Assembly (NCBI GenBank): GCA_963733085.1
Contig: CAVTBY010000016.1
Location: 87,838-151,837 of the forward strand
Direction: 5' to 3'
From: Desertimonas sp963733085
GTDB lineage: Bacteria; Actinomycetota; Acidimicrobiia; Acidimicrobiales; Ilumatobacteraceae
DNA length: 64,000 nucleotides
This document shows positions 47,231 to 57,540 of this stretch, piece by piece. The notes under the pieces were generated by a model. The model made no database searches and was not told the origin of the DNA. It saw nothing but the letters and a program-made list of their open reading frames with translations. How positions within the stretch are numbered: the first letter of the stretch is position 1; the number at the start of each line of letters is the position of its first letter. The position numbers and the translations under genes are program-made.

Positions 47231-48384
47231 TCAGCGCAGCGCGGCGCCGGTCGACAGATCGAAGAGGTGGATCTGGGTCGTGTCGACCCGCAGCGTCAGC
47301 GGCTCCCAGACGTTGATGTCGATCGACGAATCCATCGCCACGACGATCGGCGACGTCGCGTCGTGGTCGATCGCACGTCCCGTGCGCCGTGGGCCGCACG
47401 CTCGCCGCGCCGATCGTCGCGTGCACGAGCTGGTCGGGGCCGAGCCGCTCGCTGAACGAGACGCTCGCCACGAGCGAACCGGCTGTTCGTCCCGATGCGA
47501 ACGCCTCGGGCCGCACGCCGAACGCCACCTTGCGACCGACGCAGCTCGACGCAGCGACCGGCAGCCGCGCCACGGCGACGTCGTCGAGCGGCACGGTCTG
47601 CGTCACCGATGCGCAGGGCCGGGGCGTCCGGGCGTGCCGACCACGGTCGCCTCGAGGACGTTCATCGACGGTGAGCCGATGAACTGGCCGACGAACAGGT
47701 CGACGGGGTGCTCGTAGAGCTCCGAGCGGTCGGACCGCACTGCACGATCCGGCCCTGGTGCATCACGGCGATGCGGTCGCCCATCGACATCGCCTCGACC
47801 TGGTCGTGGGTGACGCACACCGTCGTCAGGCGCGAGCCGGCGCTGGATCCGCCAGATCGCCGAGCGGGTCTCGGCGCGGAGCTTGGTGTCGAGGTTCGAC
47901 ATCGGTTCGTCCATCAAGCAGCAGCCGGGGCTCGCGGACGAGCGCCCGGCCGAGCGCCGATCGCTGCTGTTGCCCGCCGGAGAGCTGCTTGGGCCACCGA
48001 TCGAGCACGTCGGCGAGCTGGAGGAGGTCGGCGACCTCGCGCACCCGTCGGTTCACCGACGCCACGCGCACGTGGGCCAGCCGCAGCGGGAAGCCGATGT
48101 TCTCGGCGACGGTCATGTGCGGGTACAGGGCGTACGTCTGGAACGCCATCGCGATGTCGCGCTGGCCGGCGTCGACGTCGTTGATGACGATGCCGTCCAT
48201 CAACACGTCGCCACTACGAGACGTCCTCGAGCCCGGCGATCATCCGCAGCACCGTCGTCTTGCCGCATCCGGACGGGCCGACGAGGACGAACAGCTCGCC
48301 GTCGTCGACCTCGAGATCGAGATCGGCGACGACCCGTCCGTCGCCGTAGCTCTTGCTGACGTGCCTCAGCTGCAGGGAGGACAT
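47231..48384 (-). CDS. Second sugar-type ABC ATP-binding protein (frameshifted)
   Basis: ATG 48384. Walker A GPSGCGKTTVLRMIAG, Q-loop QTYALYPHMTVAENIG, signature LSGGQQQRSALGRALV, Walker B MDEPMSNLDTK and the C-terminal VGQFIGSPSMNVLEA and HLFDLSTGAAL mark a UgpC/MalK-like ATPase. No permease or binding-protein gene is adjacent, so it is an orphan that may serve distant importers. Breaks near 48,222, 47,900-47,740 and 47,610. Confidence 0.87.
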
Positions 48385-48409
48385 GCGATGGCTCTCTCCA
48401 TGGTCGCCG

Positions 48410-48689
48410 TCAGGCGTCCAGGCGCTCCTCCAGGCTGACGGTCACGGAGTCACCGGCCTCCTTGGCGATCGCCCTGCGGACCTCGGCCTTGATCGGCAGC
48501 TTGTGCCGCCCGTCGCCGAGGGCCATGAACGAGCTGCGGAACGGATGGCCGTCGACGGTGCCGCGGACCTTGACGAGGCCGTGGGTGCTGGAAGTACTCG
48601 GCCGAATCGGCCATCACGACGTAGGTCCACCCGCCCTTGCTCGGGCTCTTCTCCAACGTGGCCGTGAACGTCTTGCGCAACGTGCTCAT
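48410..48689 (-). CDS. DUF1905 domain protein (one frameshift)
   Basis: About 92 residues from ATG 48689. The body WTYVVMADSAEYFST and, after a break near 48,590, VRGTVDGHPFRSSFMALGDG and LPIKAEVRRAIAKEAGDSVTV match the small beta-barrel DUF1905, often found with YdeI-type proteins. Its role is unknown. Stop TGA 48410-48412. Confidence 0.8.
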
Positions 48690-48746
48690 CGGAGCTCCTC
48701 CTCGCGCCGGACGGCGCTGACATGGTGACGGCCGGGCAGCCGAAAC

Positions 48747-49671
48747 TCATCGTCGGGTCGATGACCGCTCGAGCGCGACGCGGTCCCACGCGGCGAGGTC
48801 GGCGGCCGCTTCGTAGCTGGCCTGCAGGAACGGCGAGGAGCAGCCGATCGGGGTCGTCCGCCGTGCGCACGGCCTCGTACGGGAGGACGAACTCGCCGAG
48901 CTGCTCGTCGTAGCGCGACGCCGTCGACGCCGAGGACGACGCCGGCGAAGCCGGGCGGTTCGGGATAGGCGTAGGAGTAGAACACGCCCTCGCCGTCGGG
49001 GCCGGGCCAGTAACCGGCGCTGCTCACCTCGTGCGAGTACGCCTCGAGCATGACGTGCGGCCCGCAGTTCGGCGCACCACCGGGGTGCGGCGGCGCCGGT
49101 CGGCCCGAGAAGCGCGTGACGGCGAGGTCGAGGCCACCCCAGAACAGGTGCACCGGGCTGACCTTGCCGACGAACCGGCTGCGGAACACGGGCGAAGACG
49201 CGGTCCATCTGCACCAGTGCCAGCCAGAACCGCTGCACCTGCGCGGCGTCGTAGGAGCGCGTGCGTCGTGGTCCTGCTCGAACGGGATGGCGCCGGGGAT
49301 CTCGACCGGCATCGTCCACACCGGCGTGGAGAGCTCGAGCTCGTCGAGCCGGCCGGTGAGCTCGGCGTAGAACTCGGCGACCGTCGTCGGGACGAGCTCG
49401 ATCGACCGCGCGGTGCCGTCGGAGACGACGATGTCGAGGCGATGGGCGACGAAGTCGAAGTCGATCTGGAAGCCGCGCTCGCCGGCCGGGATCGAGCGAC
49501 GTCGTCAGTCCGCGTGCCGTCACGTACAGCGGGACGTTCCACCAGTGGTTCGTCAGCGGCGTCCGGGCCATGCGCACCTTGCCGACGATCTGCGTCCACA
49601 GCTGCAGGGTGTCGCGGTCGGCGCCCACTCGGCAGACGGGCAGAGCCGGCCACGCGGCGTCGATTCGTCAT
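48747..49671 (-). CDS. DUF5996 family protein (frameshifted)
   Basis: About 305 residues from ATG 49671. Blocks seen in successive frames are TLQLWTQIVGKVRMARTPL, NHWWNVPLYVTARGLTTS, FDFVAHRLDIVVSDGT, LSTPVWTMPVEIPGAIPFEQD, VSSAGYWPGPDGEGVFYSYAYPEP and SYEAAADLAAWDR. These match DUF5996, a soluble family of unknown role. At least four breaks. It lies upstream of the DUF1905 gene on the same strand. Confidence 0.82.
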
Positions 49672-49710
49672 GCGCCCATTGTGGGCGCGACCGCGACGTG
49701 GATCCAGGGC

Positions 49711-51265
49711 ATGCGAGAGTGGGGCGTGACGCCGGGACGCTTGGCGGAGCTGGCGATCGCCTTGTCGCTGGCGACCGACCTCGGGACGGGGCAGCCGATG
49801 GAGCACGGGTTGCGGACGTGCTGGCTGTCGCTGGCCGCCGCCGCCGAGCTCGGACTCGACGCGCGACGCGCTCGTGCGTGTACTACGCGGCGCTGCTGCG
49901 CTTCGTCGGCTGCACGTCGGACGCCTCGGAGATCGCCGCGCTGGCCGGCGGCGACGACATGGCGCTCAACGCCGCGATGGCGCCGATGCTGATGGCCCAG
50001 CCGGCGAGAGCATGCGCTACGCTCGTGCGCCACCTGGCGGAGGACCTGCCGTGGCCCCGCCGCGTCGGCCGGGTGATCCGGGCGCTCGCGCGACCCCGGG
50101 CTGGAGCGGCGCAGCCTGTCGGGCCACTGCGAGGTCGCGGCGCGCCTGGCGGCGCGGCTCGGCATGGACGACGTCGGTCCGCCATGCGCTGGCGCACGCC
50201 TACGAGCGCTGGGACGGCAAGGGCCACCCGGCCGGGCTCGCCGGCGAGGAGGTGCCGGTGGCGATCCGGATCGTCACGGTCGCCCGCGACGCCGAGCTGT
50301 GGGCGCGCCAGGCCGGATGGCCGGCGGCCGCGGAGGTCCTGGCGCGCCGGCGCGGCCATGCCTACGACCCGGCGGTGGTCGACGCCGTGGTCGCCGACGG
50401 CGAGCGCTGGCTCGCCGAGCTCGGCGACGACCCGTGCGCCGCGGTCCTCGACGCCGAGCCGGCACCGGTGCGGGTGCTCGAGCGACTCGACGGCGCGCTC
50501 GGCGCGATGGCCGACTTCGCCGACCTGTCGTCGCCGTTCCTGCGCGGGGCACTCGAGCGGGGTGGCCGAGCTCGCTGTCGCGGCCGGCGCCGGACGCCGG
50601 CCTGCCCGACGCCGAGGTGACGACGCTCGGTCGCGGCCGCGCTGGTGCACGACGTCGGGCGCGGTCGGCGTGCCGAGCGGGATCTGGGACCGCCCGGGGC
50701 CGCTGAGCGCCGAGCAGTGGGAACGGGTGCGCCTCCACCCGTACCTCAGCGAGCGGGTCCTGCGCCGCTGCGCCGTCCTCGCCCCGCTCGCCGACGCTCG
50801 GCTCGCGCCACCACGAGCGGGCCGACGGCTCCGGCTACCACCGCGGCGCGGTAGGAGACCAGCTCAGCCTCGGCGCGCGACTGCTGGCCGCGGCCGACGC
50901 CTACCACGCGATGACCGAGGACCGACCGCATCGGCCGGCGCTGGCGCCGGCCGCTGCCGCATCGCAGCTGCTCGCCGGCGCGGTGCCGGCCGCTTCGGCC
51001 GCCTCGAGGTCGACGCCGTGCTCGCCGCCGCTGGGCAGGCGCGCCGCGGACCGGCAGCGCCCGCCCGGCCGGGCTCACCGAGCGCGAGATCGAGGTGCTG
51101 CGCCTCATCGCCCGCGGCCACGCCAACAAGCAGGTGGCGGCGGCGCTCGGGATCTCCCGCAAGACGGTCGGGCACCACATCGAGCACATCTACGCCAAGG
51201 CCGGGGTCACCACCCGCGCCGGGGCGACGCTGTTCGCGATGGAGCACGGCCTGCTGGCGCCCTGA
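49711..51265 (+). CDS. HD-domain regulator with LuxR-type helix-turn-helix (frameshifted)
   Basis: About 515 residues from ATG 49711 or GTG 49726. An N-terminal HD-like half (GQPMEHGLRTCWLSLAAA, AYERWDGKGHPAGLAGEEVP) is followed by an HD-GYP-like half (HSSGVAELAVAAG, ALVHDVGRVGVPSGIWDR, HHERADGSGYHRGAVGD) and a C-terminal LuxR/GerE domain (LTEREIEVLRLIARGHANKQVAAAL split, then SRKTVGHHIEHIYAKAGV). It may be a phosphodiesterase-linked transcription factor. Many breaks of one base. Confidence 0.83.
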
Positions 51266-51353
51266 GCGCGCCGGCGCATGGGGCGAACGCCCGATGTCCG
51301 GCCGCGGTCTGCGCCGTCATACTGCCAGGAGGGACGCGGCCGAGGAGGTCGCC

Positions 51354-52179
51354 ATGAGCACGCCGAGGCCCGCGGAGGTCGCGGCGACGCGATCGACGTG
51401 ACGTCGACCGGACGGGACGCCGCTCGCGGTCTGGGTCGCCGGCGACGGGCCGCCGCTCGTGATGGTCCACGGCTCGATCGTCGACCACTCCACCTTCGAC
51501 TCGTTGGCTGGTGCGCGTCGCGCGACGCCGTGACCGTCCACGCCATGGACCGCCGCGGCTTCGGCGCGAGCGGTGACGCCGCGCCTACGCCATCGAGCGG
51601 GAGTTCGAGGACGTCGCCGCGGTCGTCGACGCCGTCGCCGCGCGCACTGGCGGACCGGTCGCGCTGTGGGGCCACTCCTACGGCGCCAACTGCGCGATGG
51701 GCGGCGCCGCCCGCTCGGACCACGTCCACCACCTCGTGCTGTACGAGCCGAGCCTGGGCCTGACGTATCCCGCCGGTTCGATCGACGCGATCGAGGAGGC
51801 CGTGGCCGCCGGCGACATCGACGCCGCGGTCGTGGCGGTGCTGACCGAGCATCCTGGAGCTGCCCGCCGAGGACGTCAGCGACCTGCGGGCGGGCCCGCG
51901 GTGGCCGTCCTGCCTCGCCGCCGGACCGACCGTGCCCAGGGAGTGCCGGGTCGAGGACGGCTGGGTGTACCGGCCGGGCCAGTTCGACGCCATCGCGGCC
52001 CCGACGCTGATGCTGGCCGGCTCGGAGAGCGCGCCGGCCGTGCAGGAGGCGACGCAGCGGGCCCGGGCGGCGATCCCCGACGCCCGTGATCCACGTGCTC
52101 GAGGGGCACGCCCACCTGGCGTTCCAGACCGATCCGGCGATGGTGCGCGGCCATCATCCGCGGCGTGATCCTGCCCTGA
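51354..52179 (+). CDS. Alpha/beta hydrolase (frameshifted)
   Basis: ATG 51354 with GAGGAGG ahead. The oxyanion region is PPLVMVHGSIVDHSTFDS, strand 4 HAMDRRGFGASGD, nucleophile elbow WGHSYGAN (Ser), and the late histidine in LEGHAHLAFQTDP. About 270 residues after correction of several breaks. The start of the protein is very similar in size and motifs to haloperoxidase/esterase-like hydrolases; substrate unknown. Stop TGA 52177-52179. Confidence 0.87.
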
Positions 52180-52250
52180 CCGCCCGGCGGCAGATCTCCA
52201 CGCCATGGTCAGGGCGCCTCCATGTGTCGCGGCAGCCGGCTGGTTCACGC

Positions 52251-53381
52251 ATGGCCGTCATGGTGGAGCTCACCGACGAGATCGTGCGTGCCGCGGGCGA
52301 CACCTGGACGGCCAGGTCGGCCTCGTCGAGCCCGTCGCCTACGACGTCGCCTCGCCGACGACCGGCGCCCTGTTCCGGCTGCGCGGCGCCGGGTGGTCAC
52401 GGTTCGTCAAGGTCGTGCAGTCGTTCCGGCACTGGCCGCTGCTCGAGGTCTTTCCAGCCGAGCTGCGCGAGCGGGCGTTGCGCGGTTCGACGTGGCGCTA
52501 CGAGGCCGACCTCTACGGTTCGGACCTCGCCGACGTGCTGCCGCCCGGTCTCCGGCTTCCCGAGGTCCACGGGATCGAGGACCTGGCGAACGATCGCGTG
52601 GCGATCGTGCTGGAGGACGTCCACACGGACGACTCCCGCGTGGTCCCTGCGGCGCTTCGCCAGGGCGGCCCGGCTGCTCGGCCAGCTGAACGTGCGGATG
52701 ACCGTCGCCGAGGGCCTGCCGGCCATCGAGTGGCGGGCGCCGGGGGAGCGGACGCGCCTCTTCTACGCCAGCCGGGTGGTGCCCGTGGCCCTGCCCGCGC
52801 TGCGTGACGAGGCGACGTGGGCCAGCCCGCTCCTGGCCGGTGCCGGCGACCTGCGGGCCGACCTCGACGAGTTGGCGCGCCCGGTTGCCGGCGATCCTCG
52901 ACACGCTCGGCGACCTCCCGCAGCTCGTGACCCACGGCGACGCCTGTCCGCACAACCTCCTCGTGCCCGCCGACCGGTCGGCCTCGTTCGTCGTCATCGA
53001 CTGGGCGATGGGCGGCGTCGCCGCCGTCGGCGACGAGCTCGGCCAGCTCCTCGTCGGGCCCGCCCACGATGGCGCGCTGCGCCGTCTCCGAGCTCCCGGC
53101 GCTGCACGATGCCCTGGTCACCGTGTACGTCCGCGGCCTCGCCGACGAGGGGTTGATCGTCGGCTCGGACGTCGTGCGCTACGGGATGGACGCCGGGCTC
53201 GCCGTGCGCAGCGCCTTCACCGCCCTGCCGCTCGATCGCCTCGGCGAGCCGGTGACCGACGAGCTCGCGGCGTTCGTGGCGGAGCGGCTCGAGCTCACCC
53301 GCTACCTCGTCGACCTCGGGCCTGGCGCTGCCCCCAGCGTGTCGACGTGCGGGACGCTCCGACGTCCCGCACGTCGGCTGA
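52251..53381 (+). CDS. Aminoglycoside phosphotransferase (APH)-fold kinase (frameshifted)
   Basis: ATG 52251. The fold's Brenner-like motif VTHGDACPHNLLV and metal-binding aspartate in VVIDWAMGGVA are clear. N-terminal blocks are WTGQVGLVEPVAYDV and FVKVVQSFRHWPLLE. Such proteins phosphorylate small molecules and are not necessarily antibiotic-resistance factors. After a correction near 53,320 it ends at TGA 53379-53381, within the first of two strong hairpins. Confidence 0.84.
53343..53376 (+). terminator. Hairpin at the end of the kinase gene
   Basis: A perfect 14-base stem CGACGTGCGGGACG / CGTCCCGCACGTCG with a CTCCGA loop. It overlaps the last codons of the kinase gene. No T-run follows. 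Confidence 0.6.
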
Positions 53382-53393
53382 GCGTCGCGGTCC

Positions 53394-53443
53394 GGTTCTT
53401 CGGAGAGCTCCTCCGCTCAGCGGGAGCAGGCTTCCGAAGAACC
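53394..53443 (+). terminator. Second hairpin downstream of the kinase gene
   Basis: Perfect 11-base arms GGTTCTTCGGA and TCCGAAGAACC enclose a partly self-paired GC-rich loop. With the preceding hairpin it forms a tandem structure 12 bases after the stop codon. Bases 53444-53538 hold no gene that I see. Confidence 0.6.
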
Positions 53444-53538
53444 AGTTGCAACGGATCCGCACTTCCTGACGCGGCTACGGGCAGCACGTCGACGATCCGG
53501 TCCGGACGTCGGCCGCGCTGGCAGACTCGCCCGGTGCC

Positions 53539-54217
53539 GTGACGACGCCGACCCCCCCCCGACGGACGCCGACGAGGTGCCGGCGATCCTGCGGCCGTCG
53601 ATGCGCGGCACGTTCCACCGGGCTCGGTCCCCGTCGCCGTCGTCCTCACCGTCGTCCTCGTCGTGCGCGGCGTCGCCGGGCGGCGACCGCGCCGCGGTGA
53701 TCGTCTACGGGGTCTGCGTGACGGCGATGCTGACGGTGAGCGGCGTGTACCACTCGGCCGCGCTTGGCGCTCGCGCCACCGGCGGGTCCTGCGCCGGCTC
53801 GACCACTCGATGATCCTCGTCGGCACGGCGGGGACGTACACCGCGGTGATCGTGCTCGGGCTGGACGGGGCGACGCGCGTCGTGCTGCTGGTCATCGCCT
53901 GGACCGATCGCCGCGGTCGGCGTCGGCATCCGGATGCTGTGGCTCGACGCGCCGTCCGGACTGGTCGCCGCCGTGTACCTCGTCGCCGGGTGGCAGATCC
54001 TGCTCGACCTCCCGGCCTACGCCAGGCGCGCTCACCGGGGCCGAGCTGGCGCTGCTCGCGGTCGGCGGGGCGCTGTACTCGATCGGGGCGATCGTGTACG
54101 CCCTCCAGCGGCCCGATCCCTGGCCGGCCGTGTTCGGCTACCACGAGGTCTTCCACGCCCTCGTCGTCGCCGCCGCCCTCGCCCACTGGTGCACGCGTGT
54201 TCCTCCTGACCGGCTGA
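53539..54217 (+). CDS. PAQR / hemolysin III family membrane protein (frameshifted)
   Basis: Probable GTG start at 53539 followed by a C9 tract (53552-53560) whose length disrupts the frame. The seven-helix family shows VSGVYHSA, RRLDHSMILVGTAGTY (the Asp-His metal site), WLDAPSGLVAAVYLVAGWQ, and HEVFHALVVAAALAHW near the end. Such proteins resemble YqfA and adiponectin-receptor hydrolases; the bacterial substrate is unclear. Ends at TGA 54215-54217. Confidence 0.83.
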
Positions 54218-54218
54218 C

Positions 54219-54805
54219 GTGCTGTTCGACCAGCGCACCCTTGGCCGGCGTCGGCAGACGGCTCCGTGACCCTGGCGTTCCGCCGGTGGAAGCGTCCGAC
54301 CGTGCGCGCCGGGGGCACGCTGACGACGGCGGTCGGGCGTGCTCGCCATCGACGAGCGTGGCGATCGTCGACCGCGACGACATCACCGCCGACCAGGCCG
54401 GCCGGGCCGGCGCCGAGTCGCTCGGACGCGCTGCTCGCCGAGCTCGACCGACGCGAGGGTGAGCTGTACCGGGTGAGCTTCCACGTGGCCGGCGCCGATC
54501 CCCGTCACGAGCTACGGGAGCGCAGCGAGATCACGGCGGACGAGGCCGGTGAGCTCGGAACGCCGCCTGGCCCGGCTCGACGCGGCGAGCCGTCACGGAC
54601 CGTGGACGGCGGACGTGCTGCGGCTGATCGCCGAGCGTCCCGGCGTCCGCGCCGGCGACCTCGCCGAGCACCGCGGCCGAGGAGCGGCTGGCGTTCAAGG
54701 CCGACGTGCGCAAGCTGAAGGCGCTCGGACTCACCGAGAGCCTCGACGTCGGCTACCGCCTGTCTCCCCGCGGCCGGGCCTGGCTGGCCCGCATCCATCC
54801 TGAGC
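54219..54805 (+). CDS. ASCH-domain protein with winged-helix C-terminus (frameshifted)
   Basis: GTG 54219. The N-terminal half reads VLFDQRTLAGVADGSVTLAF, RRWKRPTVRAGGTLTTAVG and ELYRVSFHVAG, the pattern of ASCH domains that bind RNA or modified bases. The C-terminal half (WTADVLRLIAERPGVRAGDLA, FKADVRKLKALGLTESLDVGYRLSP) is a winged helix. An actinobacterial architecture of unknown role. The exact end is unclear because of breaks; the opposite-strand ArsR gene starts near 54,821. Confidence 0.75.
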
Positions 54806-54820
54806 GGCCACCGGTGGCGG

Positions 54821-55138
54821 TCAGCGGTCGGGCGCGGAGGCGGTCGGGCGGCGGTCCCAGCTGGCGCTGGCACCGACGAGCCAGGCGACGGCGTCGGCCA
54901 GGCGCTCGGTCGTGGCTCGGTAGTGGACCTCGCGGCCGGTCCGCTCGGCGCGCGACGAGCGTCGGCGTCGGCGAGGACCCGCAGGTGCTTGACGACCGCC
55001 TGGCGCGTCGGTGGGGAAGTGGGCCGCGAGCTCGGTCGCCGTCTGCGGCCCGTCGTGGACGAGGTGCTCGAGCACGGCCCGCCGCGTCGGGTCGGCGAGC
55101 ACGGCGAACAGCTCGTCGAGCGGCCGTCGCTCGCTCAC
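54821..55138 (-). CDS. ArsR-family transcriptional regulator (frameshifted)
   Basis: GTG 55138. RRPLDELFAVLADPTRRAVLE and DGPQTATELAAHFPTTRQAVVKH (written across one break) are the ArsR winged-helix, ending in REVHYRATTERLADAVAWL. No metal-binding Cys motif is seen, which fits the subgroup paired with SRPBCC proteins. The GTG overlaps the TGA of the SRPBCC gene (GTGA, 55135-55138). It likely binds the palindromes at 55564-55631. Confidence 0.87.
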   Translation of the reverse strand: MSERRPLDELFAVLADPTRRAVLEHLVHDGPQTATELAAHFPTDAPGGRQAPAGPRRRRRSSRAERTGREVHYRATTERLADAVAWLVGASASWDRRPTASAPDR

Positions 55139-55549
55139 ACGGCAGACGGCGAGCCGGACGCGCGCCCGGCTGATGAGCAGCATGCCGCGCACGTCCCACG
55201 CCAGCGCGCTCACGCCAGCGCTGGCGCCGGCGTAGGTCTCGGTGACGTGCAGGCGGCTGCCGGTGTGCGACGGGAGACCACGAGCTCGACGGTCGACGCC
55301 TGGTCCGGCCGGGCGTGCGGCCACCACGTGAAGGCCACGCGGCGGGACTGGCTCGACGCTGTCGATGCGCACGTCGCGGGCGTCACCGTCGTCGACGACC
55401 GTGCCACGTGCGCCGGGATCGACCTCGATGTCGGCGCCGTCGACCATCCACTCGGCCCACCCGTCGCCGTCGGCGACGAGCGACCACAGCTCGCCGGAGC
55501 TCGAGGTCGGTGTCGATCGTGCGGGTGATGCGCGTGTGCCGTCGCTCAT
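55135..55549 (-). CDS. SRPBCC (AHSA1-like) domain protein (frameshifted)
   Basis: ATG 55549. ELWSLVADGDGWAEWMVDGAD and RVAFTWWPHARPDQASTVEL are typical of the START/Bet v1-like SRPBCC fold which binds hydrophobic ligands. It is first of a two-gene operon with ArsR, a pairing widespread in actinobacteria. Two or three breaks. Confidence 0.84.
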
Positions 55550-55563
55550 GGGCGCCAGGCTTA

Positions 55564-55583
55564 GTGCAACTTGCCGGTTGCAC
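55564..55583. promoter_or_regulatory. Candidate ArsR operator 1
   Basis: Inverted repeat GTGCAAC-N6-GTTGCAC, 15 bases upstream of the SRPBCC start codon. The core TGCAAC...GTTGCA recurs in operator 2. Confidence 0.7.
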
Positions 55584-55607
55584 AACTCGTCGCGTCCGGT
55601 ACGCGTG

Positions 55608-55631
55608 ATGTGCAACTCAAGAGTTGCACAT
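55608..55631. promoter_or_regulatory. Candidate ArsR operator 2, adjacent to clpP
   Basis: Eleven-base arms ATGTGCAACTC and GAGTTGCACAT with a 2-base centre, ending 25 bases before the clpP start. It shares the TGCAAC...GTTGCA core with operator 1. Confidence 0.75.
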
Positions 55632-55655
55632 GATCGCCGACAAGGAGACCCGACC

Positions 55656-56268
<613 letters not shown>

Positions 56269-56271
56269 GAC

Positions 56272-56620
56272 TCAAGGGTTCTCACGGTCGAAGTCGGCGA
56301 GCAGCCGGCGTGGGGCGCGGGCTCGCCAGGAGTCGGTGAGCACCTCGGTCAGCTCGTCGACCTCGATGGCCGGGCAGCCGGACGAGCACCATCGGATAGC
56401 CGTCGTAGTGGGGCGTCTCGAAATAGGTGTGCGGTGACGACGCGAGGAGCGCCTCCTTCTCGTCCATGCCCGACACCCACACGACCAGCGTGTCGGGAAG
56501 GTCGTGGATCCGGGCGAACAGCTTGTCCTTGACGCGGAACCCGGGCGTGCCGTAGCTCGGCCGCTCCGTCGTCGCCGGCAGCGACAACGCGATGCGCCGG
56601 GCGTCGTCTTCGGTTGCCAT
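56272..56620 (-). CDS. MmcQ/YjbR-family protein (one frameshift)
   Basis: About 115 residues from ATG 56620. ALSLPATTERPSYGTPGFRVKDK split at the family's typical CyaY-like core and WVSGMDEKEALLASSPHTYFETPHYDGYP. These double-wing proteins bind DNA weakly, role unknown. Converges on clpP with 3 bases between stops. A similar paralog lies at 60453. Confidence 0.85.
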
Positions 56621-56737
56621 GGTCCGATGATGGCGCGCCGGCGCCGCAGCACACGGCACCATCCGCGCCCCGGACGACCTGGTGGACGACAATGACGATG
56701 ACCGGGCGCCCGCCCGGCCATCCAGGAGGTCCCCGCC

Positions 56738-56940
56738 GTGATCCGCATGACGATCGCCTTCATCGTCGTCTTCCTCGTCGCCACGTTCCCCGCCACGTGG
56801 CTGCTGATGCTGTTCCTCGGCAACGTGGGCGTGCTCGTCAGCTACTGGGGGACGCTTGCCGCTCGGCATCCTCGTCTCGGCCCTGTCTCGGGACAGCGCG
56901 ACGGCGACCGCGGTATCCAGATCGATCTCGCACGGCCTGA
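56738..56940 (+). CDS. Small membrane protein (frameshifted end)
   Basis: GTG 56738, MIRMTIAFIVVFLVATFPATW then LLMLFLGNVGVLVSYWG, two likely membrane segments. After a break near 56,855 the frame PLGILVSALSRDSA may be the true C-terminus. End coordinate approximate. No family recognised. 56621-56737 holds no gene that I see. Confidence 0.45.
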
Positions 56941-56953
56941 CCGCTGCGGGCGG

Positions 56954-57396
56954 TCAGCCCTCGTCGGTCGTCGTCTCCTCGAGGGCGTCGGCGACGGTCT
57001 GGGCGTCGATGCGATCGTGGGCGACGAGCACGCCGCCCGCCCCCCGTACGGCGCTCACGAACCGGCGGGCCCACGCGTTCTCCCACACGATCGCGAGGGC
57101 CGAGCTCTCCGGCTCGAGCAGGTCTCCGACCTGCTCGAAGTCCTCGTCGCTGAGGATGCCCTGGACCTCGCCGTCGATCTCCACGTACGGAGCGGCGACG
57201 TCGTCGTCGATGTCGCTGAGCTCGACACCGGTGACGTTGCCGTCGGCATCCTTGGTCACGAAGACGAGGTCGATGATCGACACCGTGCCGGAGCTGACGA
57301 GATCGGCGATCGCCGGGGCGATCTCGCCCGTGAACCGGTTCCGGGGAACGCGATGACCGCGATCTCGACGGGACCGAACGTCGTGGCATCGGACAT
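56954..57396 (-). CDS. DUF6325/DUF1269-like protein (frameshifted)
   Basis: ATG 57396, TTFGPVEIAVIAFP, then after a break near 57,345 RFTGEIAPAIADLVSSGTV, SIIDLVFVTKDADGNV and AIVWENAWARRFVSAVRGAG. This matches small soluble actinobacterial proteins of the DUF6325 type with ferredoxin-like fold. Role unknown. Its promoter region (57397-57540) is shared with the divergent amidohydrolase. Confidence 0.75.
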
Positions 57397-57540
57397 GGTG
57401 CCTCCTCGTGCGCTTCGGCCGCGACCATAGGCGGTGGCGACGGACGCGGCGCCGCCATCGTCCGGTCCTCGGGCGCTCCGGCCGGACGCCAGCGGGCCAC
57501 GCTGCGTACATTGGCCGGGGCACCACGACTGGGAGGACCG

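Noticed and set aside
53552..53560. C9 tract near the PAQR gene start as a phase-variation switch
   Set aside because: Homopolymer length is unreliable in this error-rich sequence, and the start codon itself is uncertain. It needs accurate reads before any biological claim.
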